A DNA stretch of 64,000 bases from assembly GCF_019880245.1 (NCBI RefSeq), contig NZ_CP082288.1, positions 248,001 through 312,000 on the forward strand, written 5' to 3'. A model generated the notes under the pieces. That model was not told the origin of the DNA and did not search any database. It saw nothing but the letters and a program-made list of their open reading frames with translations. Source of the stretch: Halobaculum roseum (GTDB taxonomy: Archaea > Halobacteriota > Halobacteria > Halobacteriales > Haloferacaceae). Shown here piece by piece: positions 30,549-38,125 of the stretch (position 1 is its first letter; every line of letters begins with the position of its first letter). The position numbers were made by a program, and so were the translations under genes.

Positions 30549-32624
30549 TCACGACCGATCCTGGTCACCGGAGACGCGGACCCTGACGGCCGAGTGTTTG
30601 TACTCGGGGATCTTCGCGACGGGGTCGAGGGCGTCGCCGGTGAGCGTGTTCACCAGGGGGTCGGCCGTGTGGAACGTCGCGAAGACGCGCCCGCGACCGA
30701 CTGCGGGTGTCACCTCGGCGATTGCGCTCACCGCGCCCCGTTCGCTCTCGACGGTGATCCGGTCGTCGTCGGCTATCCCGCGGTTCGCGGCGTCGTCGGG
30801 GTGGATCTGCACCCGCTGGGGACCGGCCATCCGCACGAGCCGGTCGGAACGGCGCGTGAGGGCCCCGCTGTTGAAGTGTTCGATGACGCGACCGGTGGTC
30901 AAGACGAGATCGTCGTCGTCGACGGCGTCGGCCGGCTCCACGTGCTCGACGATCCGGAGCGGTGCGTGGCGGGCTCCGGTCGCGAACGTCTCCTCGTGGA
31001 GGACAGTCGTCCCCGCCTCGGCGTCCTCCTGGAACGGCCACCGCTGGCTGTCCGTGCCTATCTCGTCGTACGTCATCCCCGAGTACTGCGGTGTCACGCG
31101 CGTGAGTTCCTCGAACACCGACTCCGGCCGGTCGTACGTGAACGCTCCCGGCTCGTTCGTCAGCCGGCTGCCCAGCTCACACAACACCTCCAGGTCCCGG
31201 CGGGCGTCCCCCGGCGGGACGGTGTTCGGGCGCATCCGAAGCACCTGCCGGTCGGTGTTGGTGACGGTGCCGCCGCGCTCGGCCCACGCGCTCCCGGGGA
31301 GCACCACGTCGGCGTGCTCGACCGTCTCGGTCACGAAGAGGTCCTGAACGACGAGGCAGTCGAGCGAGTCGAGGGCGTCGGCGACCCGTGTCGCGTTCGG
31401 CTCGGTGACGGCGGGATTCTCGCCGAGGACGAACGCGCCGCGGACCGTCTCGCCGAACGCGTGGGTGGCCTCGACCTCCGTGAGTCCGGGCTCTGCGGGG
31501 AGGTCGATCCCTTCGACGTCCCACTCGGCCGCGAGCTCCGCACGTGCCGCGTCGTCGGTGACCGGACGAGCTCCGGGGAGCAGATCGGGGAGCGCACCCA
31601 CGTCGCCGGCGCCCTGGACGTTGTTCTGTCCCCGGAGCGGGTTGACGCCGGCGCCGCGGCGTCCGAGATTGCCGGTTACCAGCGCGAGGTTCAGCAGGGC
31701 GTGAACGTTCGCCGTTCCGTAGTGATGTTGGCTCAATCCCATCCCCGAGAATATCGCCGCACTGTCGGCGTTGGCATACGTCCGTGCGGCCTCGCGGAGG
31801 CTCCCGACATCGACCCCCGCGTCCGCCGCCGCCGCCGGCACGTCGAGGCCGGCGGCGAACGTCCGGTACTCGTCGAGCCCGGACACGCGGTCCGCACAGA
31901 ACGATCGGTCGATCCGGTCCTCGGCGACGATCGTCGCCCCCAGCGCGTTCAACAGCCGGATGTCGTATCCGGGGCGGACCGCAAGGTGGACGTCCGCAGC
32001 CTCGGCGGTGGCGGTCTCCCGCGGATCGACGACGATCAGGGCGGTCCCGTTCCTGATCGCCGGGAGGAGGTACGAACGAAAGATGACGGGGTGGTTCTCG
32101 GCCGGGTTCGCGCCGACGACGAGGAACGCGTCGGCCTCGCCCACGTCGTCGAGCGAGTTCGTCATCGCGCCCGCGCCGAGCCGGTCGCGCATGGCCGCGA
32201 CCGTCGAGGAGTGGCACAGCCTCGCGCAGTTGTCGACGTTGTTCGTCCCGAGCAACCGGACGAGCTTCTGGAGCACGTAGTTCTCCTCGTTCGTGCAGTT
32301 CGACGAGGCGAAGAACGCCAGCGCGTCGGGGCCGTCGGCGGCGACGATCCCGGCGAAGCATCGCTCGATCCGATCCAGCGCGTCCGCCCAGGTCGCCTCG
32401 ACCAGTTCACCGTCTTCCCGGACCAGCGGCGTCGTCAGTCGGTCCGGGTCCTCGACGGCGTCCCACGCGGCGACCCCCTTCGGACACACCTCCGCGCGGG
32501 TGTTGACGGGACCGGCCCACCCCCGGGCGCCGTCGGTCGACGGATCGTACTCGATCCCGCAGCCGACGCCACAGAACGGGCAGATACTCTCGGCGGCGCC
32601 GGACGTGCGGTCGGAGTCGGACAT
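30549..32624 (-). CDS. Formate dehydrogenase alpha subunit (Cys-type molybdoenzyme)
   Basis: The 691-residue cytoplasmic protein has an N-terminal 4Fe-4S motif C15-x2-C18-x3-C22-x24-C47 followed by the conserved lysine region (CPKG). The active-site loop reads NCARLCHSSTVAAM, with C137 ligating molybdenum or tungsten and H138 next to it; the Cys-His pair marks formate dehydrogenase rather than assimilatory nitrate reductase. The rest matches the FdhF/FdhA fold through the C-terminal molydop domain (VLTTGRVIEHFNSGALTRRS). There is no Tat signal. No beta, gamma or FdhD gene is adjacent, so electron partners are encoded elsewhere. A box A (TATAGTAC on the minus strand) lies 24-32 bases before the ATG, giving a leaderless mRNA. 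Confidence 0.92.
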   Translation of the reverse strand: MSDSDRTSGAAESICPFCGVGCGIEYDPSTDGARGWAGPVNTRAEVCPKGVAAWDAVEDPDRLTTPLVREDGELVEATWADALDRIERCFAGIVAADGPDALAFFASSNCTNEENYVLQKLVRLLGTNNVDNCARLCHSSTVAAMRDRLGAGAMTNSLDDVGEADAFLVVGANPAENHPVIFRSYLLPAIRNGTALIVVDPRETATAEAADVHLAVRPGYDIRLLNALGATIVAEDRIDRSFCADRVSGLDEYRTFAAGLDVPAAAADAGVDVGSLREAARTYANADSAAIFSGMGLSQHHYGTANVHALLNLALVTGNLGRRGAGVNPLRGQNNVQGAGDVGALPDLLPGARPVTDDAARAELAAEWDVEGIDLPAEPGLTEVEATHAFGETVRGAFVLGENPAVTEPNATRVADALDSLDCLVVQDLFVTETVEHADVVLPGSAWAERGGTVTNTDRQVLRMRPNTVPPGDARRDLEVLCELGSRLTNEPGAFTYDRPESVFEELTRVTPQYSGMTYDEIGTDSQRWPFQEDAEAGTTVLHEETFATGARHAPLRIVEHVEPADAVDDDDLVLTTGRVIEHFNSGALTRRSDRLVRMAGPQRVQIHPDDAANRGIADDDRITVESERGAVSAIAEVTPAVGRGRVFATFHTADPLVNTLTGDALDPVAKIPEYKHSAVRVRVSGDQDRS

Positions 32625-32647
32625 ATGCGACGTTCGACCGGGGGCGT

Positions 32648-32656
32648 ACTATATGT
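32648..32656 (-). promoter_or_regulatory. Box A of the formate dehydrogenase gene
   Basis: The minus-strand sequence ACATATAGT lies 24-32 bases ahead of the ATG at 32624, which is ideal leaderless spacing. Confidence 0.5.
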
Positions 32657-32806
32657 TACTCAGACGAACGGTTCCGCCACGGCCGGCGGGCGCTCGACGG
32701 TAGTACTATCAGCGGTCCGAACTGAATCGAACGCAGCGATGCCCGGACCGTCCCACGGAGGGCTGCCATGAGCCGACCCGATCACTGGAGACAGCAGGAG
32801 CGTACG

Positions 32807-33052
32807 CTATCGGGCGGAATCGTCGGCCTCACCTGTGCCACGGAGCCACTTCGAGAGGACCCACGACACGATCACGATACCCTCGATCCTCGCCACCGTG
32901 TACACCCACGGACGGAGTTCGATCTCCTGATCGTCGGCGGCGGCGACACCCATCCAGAAGTCGACCGTCCGCTTCGGCAGGAGCGACTCGACGATCCCGA
33001 ACGCCAACAACAACAGTCTGAGCACCATACCCCACCGTTCGTGTCGTTTCAA
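32807..33052 (-). CDS. Small two-helix membrane protein of unknown function
   Basis: The 81-residue protein begins MKRHERWGMVLRLLLLAFG, with a first helix at about 9-28 ending ESLLPKRTVDFW. A polar stretch (AAADDQEIELRPWVY) follows, then a second helix (about 52-68, RIEGIVIVSWVLSKWL). A later in-frame ATG at 33028 is possible. I recognise no family. Its stop lies 182 bases from the formate dehydrogenase start, in the same orientation, and it is divergent from the DASS transporter. Codon usage and membrane pattern support a real gene. Confidence 0.6.
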   Translation of the reverse strand: MKRHERWGMVLRLLLLAFGIVESLLPKRTVDFWMGVAAADDQEIELRPWVYTVARIEGIVIVSWVLSKWLRGTGEADDSAR

Positions 33053-33111
33053 TACAACGTTGTCGGTGCCCGTCGGCGTCGGTCGAGCACGGTCGTCGCC
33101 CGCGGGAACCG

Positions 33112-34707
33112 ATGACCGGGCGTCGGGTCGACGCCACGATCGTCGCCGTGGCGGTCACGGCCGCCGGCGTCGTGGCGCTGGGACCGGGGGAAGCGTCGGT
33201 TTCTCAGACTGGACGTTACGTGCTAGCGACGGGAGCGTTCGCGGCGATCCTGTGGGTGACCGAGGCGCTTCCGCTACCCGTGACGGCGCTGTGTATCCCG
33301 ACGGCGTTGACCGTTTTCGGGGTCTATCCGACGCTCGGTGGCGCGCTCGTCGGGTTCGCCGACCCCGTGTTGGCGTTGCTGCTGGCCGGGTTCGTGCTGG
33401 CTGCCGCGCTCTCGAAACACGACATTGACCGGCGCATCGCCTACCGGCTTGTGGCGCGGATCGGCACGTCGCCGCGTCGGCTCGTACTCGCCTTGATGAT
33501 CGCGACGGCCGGACTGTCGATGCTCATCTCCAACACCGCGACGACGGCGATGATGGTGCCGGTCGCGCTCGGCGTCGCCCGAACGACCGTCGGAACGCCA
33601 CTGGAGTCGTCGGGGACGAAAGCCGACGGGACATACGGCGGGAACCGGATCGAGGGGCGGCCGTCGGACGGCGACGGTGACTCGCCGACGAACATCGAGA
33701 CGGCGGCTCTGTTGGGGACGGCGTACGCCGCGAGCATCGGAGGTGTCGGCACGCTGATCGGGTCGCCGCCGAACGCGATCGTCGTCTCGCAGCTGTCGGC
33801 CCGCCTCGGGTACGATATCGGGTTCGCCGAGTGGCTGATCGTCGGGCTTCCCCTCGTCGCGGTGAGCCTCCCGATCGCCTGGTACCTGCTCGCCGTCAGG
33901 ATCTACCCCCCGGAGGCCGTGGACGCGACGGTCGCCCGCGAACACGCCCGTGAGCGGTTGGCGTCCCTCGGTCCCGTGGATCCGGCAGGCCGTCGGGTTG
34001 TGATCATCGCCGCCGCGACCGCCGGCTTGTGGTTGCTAGGCGGGGCCGATTTCCTCTTCGAGCCGATGCTCCCAGATCAGTGGTACACGACCTTGTTCGG
34101 GGGAGCCGGCCGAAGCGTGTTCGGACTCGGTCACCAGGGGGTGTTGTACTACGTGATCGTCGGGCTGGTCGCGATCCCGGTGCTGTTCGTGGCGGGGACG
34201 GTGGAGTGGGACGACGTGCAGTCGATCGACTGGGGAACGCTCATCCTGCTGGGCGGCGGGCTGTCGCTTGCCGACGCGCTCGCGCGGAAGGACGCCGTCT
34301 CCTGGCTCGCCGACACAGCGCTCGAACCGCTGGTCGGCGTCCCGATCGTCGTGCTCGTGTTCGTGATCGTCGTCGCGACTATCCTGGTGGGCGAGTTGGC
34401 GTCGAACACCGCGATGGCCGCCGTGCTGGCGCCGGTACTCATCGACATCGGGCCGCACTACGCCGACGCCCTCGGAACCACCGGCGACCTCGCGTCCGTA
34501 CTGCTGGTCGTCACCGGCGGCGTCGCCGCGAGTTCCGGGTTCGCCCTCCCGGTGGCGACGCCCCCCAACGCCATCGCGTTCGGTACCGGCCGCGTGGGAC
34601 GCGTCCAAATGCTTCGCGCGGGAAGCGCGCTTGACGTGGTGCTCGCGGTCGTCGTAACCGTCGTGCTGCTCGCGCTGTTTCTCCTCGTGTGGCCGTATAT
34701 CGGGTAG
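33112..34707 (+). CDS. DASS/SLC13-family anion transporter
   Basis: The 531-residue protein has eleven or more membrane helices and both repeats of the divalent anion:sodium symporter family. The substrate/sodium-binding SNT-type motifs are visible: LSMLISNTATTAMMVPVALG in the first half and ELASNTAMAAVLAPVL in the second. GTLIGSPPNAI and PVATPPNAIAFGTG are also present. It should import a dicarboxylate, citrate, sulfate or phosphate with sodium. A 30-residue Gly/Asp-rich loop (about 165-195) interrupts the first half, probably a cytoplasmic insertion. The neighbouring TrmB regulator on the opposite strand might control it. A substrate cannot be assigned. Confidence 0.9.
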   Translation: MTGRRVDATIVAVAVTAAGVVALGPGEASVSQTGRYVLATGAFAAILWVTEALPLPVTALCIPTALTVFGVYPTLGGALVGFADPVLALLLAGFVLAAALSKHDIDRRIAYRLVARIGTSPRRLVLALMIATAGLSMLISNTATTAMMVPVALGVARTTVGTPLESSGTKADGTYGGNRIEGRPSDGDGDSPTNIETAALLGTAYAASIGGVGTLIGSPPNAIVVSQLSARLGYDIGFAEWLIVGLPLVAVSLPIAWYLLAVRIYPPEAVDATVAREHARERLASLGPVDPAGRRVVIIAAATAGLWLLGGADFLFEPMLPDQWYTTLFGGAGRSVFGLGHQGVLYYVIVGLVAIPVLFVAGTVEWDDVQSIDWGTLILLGGGLSLADALARKDAVSWLADTALEPLVGVPIVVLVFVIVVATILVGELASNTAMAAVLAPVLIDIGPHYADALGTTGDLASVLLVVTGGVAASSGFALPVATPPNAIAFGTGRVGRVQMLRAGSALDVVLAVVVTVVLLALFLLVWPYIG

Positions 34708-34801
34708 CCGACCGGTCCCGTTCACGACATCGCGTCCTCACTCACGTTCGCCCGCCGGCCGCGCTCGCCGTCGCGGTCGGTCGCAGTCCGTCGATGCCAC
34801 A

Positions 34802-35902
34802 TCAGGACGACGGCGTCGTCAACTCGACTTCCTCCGCCTCGACGTCCTCAACGAACGCGCCTGGACCACCGACAGTCACCCGCTCGCCGTCCACGTCGAG
34901 GGTGAGCGTGTGCTGGACCGGAAACTCGTTGGTCGCCGGCGCAACCAAGCCCTGCGTCACGCCGACAACCTCGCCCTCCAGCTCGACCGGTTCGTCGCTG
35001 TCGACGAACCGGCCGACGACCTGTGCGCGGAACGTCCCCCCCGCGCGTCGGTGGAGCTCCGCCTGGAACGTCGCGTGCCGGAAGTTCCCGTACGTCGCCG
35101 GCAGCGGCGCCGGGTCCGTCACGACCGCCTCGGCGGCCGCGGGCCAGTAGTTGCCGATGAACGATCCGACGATGACCGGCGCGAGTTGCTCCTGGGTGAG
35201 GACGATCGCCTGTTGGCTGCTGTTCGACCGCTCGAGCATCTCGGCCGGCGCGATGACGCCCGCGCGGTTGTCGACGGTGAGCATCGACGGCATCAGCTGT
35301 CCCCACGCGCGCGCCGCGCTGGTCATCCCCGCGAGGTCCGTCGGGAGGTCGCCGTTCGGCTCGTCGACGCCGGTGACGATGAGGAGGACGAGCACCCCGC
35401 GATCGACCGCCGCGCGTAGCTCGTCGGCGACCTCGTCGATGCTGTCCAGCGGGAACGACAACGCTACCTCCTCACGCGCCTCGCCGATCGCCTGGCGGAT
35501 TCGCTTGACGACCGTGACCCGTGATTTCACGACCTCGAACGGTTCCGTCGCCGCCTCGGCGCGAGAGAACCTGGCTTCGAGCGCCGGCCGCATCGACTGG
35601 GCGTCGTTGGCGAGTCTGTCGACGACCTCGCCCGGCGGGTTCGCACGGATCGTCGTCGGCGTGACGTGGTCGTTGACGGTGACGAACCCGCGCGCCGCCA
35701 GCTCCTCGCTCGCGCTGTACACGTACCGCTTGGAGACGCCGGCCGCCTCGGCGACGGTGCTGGCTTTGGCCTCGCCGTGTTCGAGGAGGGTCAGATACGT
35801 GTCGACCTCCTTGTCCGAGAGGCCGAACCGCTTCAACAGCTCCTCCACGTCGACGTCGACGTTCACGGCGGCGTCCGGAGGGTCGCCCGGGTCCGTGGTC
35901 AT
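34802..35902 (-). CDS. TrmB-family transcriptional regulator (first of two)
   Basis: The 366-residue protein has an N-terminal TrmB winged helix at about residues 18-90 (LLKRFGLSDKEVDTYLTLLEHGEAKASTVAEAAGVSKRYVYSASEELAARGFV). A short coiled linker leads to a C-terminal TrmB sensor domain (about 110-360) with AVDRGVLVLLIVTGVDEPNG and VTVGGPGAFVEDVEAEEVEL. TrmB proteins sense sugars and control sugar transport and central carbon genes. It lies 2.2 kb from the divergent GH13/GH15 genes and is convergent with the DASS gene. It is clearly a paralogue of the TrmB encoded at 50082-51227, with the same domain layout. Confidence 0.9.
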   Translation of the reverse strand: MTTDPGDPPDAAVNVDVDVEELLKRFGLSDKEVDTYLTLLEHGEAKASTVAEAAGVSKRYVYSASEELAARGFVTVNDHVTPTTIRANPPGEVVDRLANDAQSMRPALEARFSRAEAATEPFEVVKSRVTVVKRIRQAIGEAREEVALSFPLDSIDEVADELRAAVDRGVLVLLIVTGVDEPNGDLPTDLAGMTSAARAWGQLMPSMLTVDNRAGVIAPAEMLERSNSSQQAIVLTQEQLAPVIVGSFIGNYWPAAAEAVVTDPAPLPATYGNFRHATFQAELHRRAGGTFRAQVVGRFVDSDEPVELEGEVVGVTQGLVAPATNEFPVQHTLTLDVDGERVTVGGPGAFVEDVEAEEVELTTPSS

Positions 35903-36068
35903 GGCTCACACAGGCCGGCGGGGGACCGTATAGCTCCCGGTCTGTGTCCCGGTTGCGTCCGGGAGTCAACCGACCCACTGTCGACGGTTTGGGCCAGTGT
36001 TCGTCACCGGTCGCGACTTGGGCACCGCTCCCTGAAACGGACACCGCGCGACCCGTGGAAGCTCCGGG

Positions 36069-36635
36069 TCAGTCCTCGTCGCCAGCGGTGGCCACCTCGA
36101 CGAGCGTCTCGCGTTCCTCGAAGTAGGCGGGCGCGTCACGTTCGGCCTCGAAGGATACCACCCGAGAGACCGCCTCGTCGGGGTCCGCCTCGCCGGACTC
36201 CAGTTGGGCGATCAGGTCGTCGGCGATCTCGAGGTAGTCGGTCGACAGCTCCTGAAACAGCCGCATCCGTGACTCGGTCGCCTCGACCATCGCCTGCTTC
36301 CGCTGAAGGTCGGCCTCGGCGTCGGCGAGGGCGGCGACCTCCTCATCCGAGGAGTCGACCGAGTTCGCCGTTTCCGGTGACTCAGGCGCATCTACGTTGC
36401 CAACGTCGTGCTCGCTCGCATCGAGATCGTCCCGGAGCGCGGCGATCCCCTCGTCTATCTCGTCGATGCGCTCGGACGCCTCCTCGGCCATCGTCTCGAC
36501 GCGCCCCGCGAGCAACCCCGCCTGGACGCGGCAGTACTCGACGAGCTCCTCGACAGTTCGGTCCGACTCGTCCCCGCGCCCGTCGGCGCCGTCGCCGTCG
36601 GTTCCTCCGGGGTCCCCGCCGTCCGCGTCGTGCAT
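36069..36635 (-). CDS. Acidic coiled-coil protein next to the receiver-GAF-PAS gene
   Basis: The 188-residue protein starts at the ATG at 36635 (MHDADGGDPGG). After a disordered start (1-25) it is nearly all helix, with two likely coiled-coil stretches: EELVEYCRVQAGLLAGRVETMAEE...IDEIDEGIAALRDDLD (29-72) and ALADAEADLQRKQAMVEATESRMRLFQEL (102-130). An acidic region with VDAPESPETANSVDSSDE separates them. I recognise no domain. It follows the receiver-GAF-PAS gene by 38 bases on the same strand, so the two are probably co-transcribed and may interact. Confidence 0.7.
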   Translation of the reverse strand: MHDADGGDPGGTDGDGADGRGDESDRTVEELVEYCRVQAGLLAGRVETMAEEASERIDEIDEGIAALRDDLDASEHDVGNVDAPESPETANSVDSSDEEVAALADAEADLQRKQAMVEATESRMRLFQELSTDYLEIADDLIAQLESGEADPDEAVSRVVSFEAERDAPAYFEERETLVEVATAGDED

Positions 36636-36673
36636 GCGAAGGGGTTCGGCCCCACGGGGAAAAGTGGGTTCGA

Positions 36674-38005
36674 TCAGCCGTCGGGTTCGGGGTCCACCCG
36701 GTCCTCCTGACGCGTCCGGCACGTCCACAACCGCCCGAATCGAGTCCCGTCGGAGCCGACGACCGGCGCGGTGAAGCAGTCGATCGTTCGGCCGTCGGTC
36801 GTCTCGATCCGTGCGTGTGTGGTCGTGTCGGACTCGCCGTGGAACCGGTCCGCGGGGTTCCACTCGCCGTCCGTGGACTCGGTTTCCGCGCGCGTCCGCC
36901 GCAGCACCGCGGCGGCGTCGCCGGCCTCGACGACCGAGTCGTCGATCCCCCAGATGTCGAGGAAGCGGCTGTTGTGGGAGATCACCTCCCCGTCCGGGTC
37001 GACCACGAGGATCCCGTACGGGACGGCCTCGTGGTTCGCCGCGAGCAACGACCGTTGGAACTCGATCTCCTCCCGGTCGCGACGCCGTTCCCGGTTGCGG
37101 TGTGCTCGGTGGATCTGATCGGCGAGGTTGCCCGCGAACTGGATCTCGTCGTCGGCCCACTCACGGGCCTCGTCGGTCGATTCGTGACACAGCACCCCGA
37201 TCACCTCCCCCTGTGATCTGAGCGTCGCATCGAGCAGCGCGGTGATGTCGTGCTCGTCGAGGTAGCCCTCGGCGAAGTCGAACGTTCGCGGGTCCGCCGC
37301 CGGCTCGTCGGCGTCGATCAGGCGGTGTTGTTCGAGCGCGTCGAAGTACGCCGGATACGCCTCCCGCGTGATCTCGGTCCCTCGGGAGTGCTCGTCGCGG
37401 TCGGGGTCGTAGTTGTCGACGCAGACGAGCCGGTCGTCGTCGCGCCGGAGCCACACGTTTACACGCGAGACATCGAGCACGTCGGCGGCGATCTCGGTGA
37501 TACGCTCGACCGCGGCGTCGAACTCCCCGCCGATGATCGTCTCGTCGGTGGCGAGATCGCCGAGGACCGCGCGCTGCCGGCGTCGCCGTTCGCGACGCCG
37601 CTCGGCGCGCAGTTCCGCGCGGTACTTCTCCGCGAGGGTGATCGCCCGGTTGGCGAGCAGCTCGTAGCGCTCGGTTCCGGGCCGCTTCCGGAGGTAGTCG
37701 CTGGCCTCGTTGGAGATCGCCTCGCTCGCGATCGTCTCGCTTCCCTTCCCGGTGAACAGAATGAACGGGAGGTTCGGGTGTTCCCTGCGGACCGCCCGGA
37801 GGAACTCGATCCCGTCCGTCCCCGGCATGTCGTAGTCGGAGACCACACAGTCGAAGGCGGACTCCCGGAGCAGGTCGAACCCCTCGTCCGCGCCCGTCGC
37901 GGTAGTTACGTCGAGGAGATCGCTCTCCCGATGGAGGAACGTCGCCGTGAGATCCGCGAACGCCGAGTCGTCGTCAACGTACAACAGTCGAACCGACTCG
38001 GTCAT
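36674..38005 (-). CDS. Response-regulator receiver protein with GAF and PAS domains, no kinase domain
   Basis: The protein has 443 residues. The receiver domain (about 4-125) has the acidic pair D11/D12, the phospho-acceptor D57 (CVVSDYDMPGTDG) and the conserved Thr and Lys (LFTGKGSE). A charged helix (AELRAERRRERRRRQR) leads to a GAF domain (about 150-315) and then a PAS domain (about 320-430, FQRSLLAANHEAVPYGILVVDPDGEVISHNSRFLDIWG). The chain ends soon after the PAS fold, with no H box or ATPase domain, which in relatives normally follow. It may bind a small ligand and act by protein contact, or have lost its kinase half. The downstream coiled-coil protein is the nearest candidate partner. 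Confidence 0.85.
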   Translation of the reverse strand: MTESVRLLYVDDDSAFADLTATFLHRESDLLDVTTATGADEGFDLLRESAFDCVVSDYDMPGTDGIEFLRAVRREHPNLPFILFTGKGSETIASEAISNEASDYLRKRPGTERYELLANRAITLAEKYRAELRAERRRERRRRQRAVLGDLATDETIIGGEFDAAVERITEIAADVLDVSRVNVWLRRDDDRLVCVDNYDPDRDEHSRGTEITREAYPAYFDALEQHRLIDADEPAADPRTFDFAEGYLDEHDITALLDATLRSQGEVIGVLCHESTDEAREWADDEIQFAGNLADQIHRAHRNRERRRDREEIEFQRSLLAANHEAVPYGILVVDPDGEVISHNSRFLDIWGIDDSVVEAGDAAAVLRRTRAETESTDGEWNPADRFHGESDTTTHARIETTDGRTIDCFTAPVVGSDGTRFGRLWTCRTRQEDRVDPEPDG

Positions 38006-38125
38006 CCCGTTTGGATACGAGGTGGAGGAAATAATAGTACCGGGCGGACATCCCTCTACTTCGTCGCCGCCGCGGTTTCCGTTCGCTATCCGGAGGAATA
38101 GGCTCCGCGAGGTCGGCGCTCGGAG

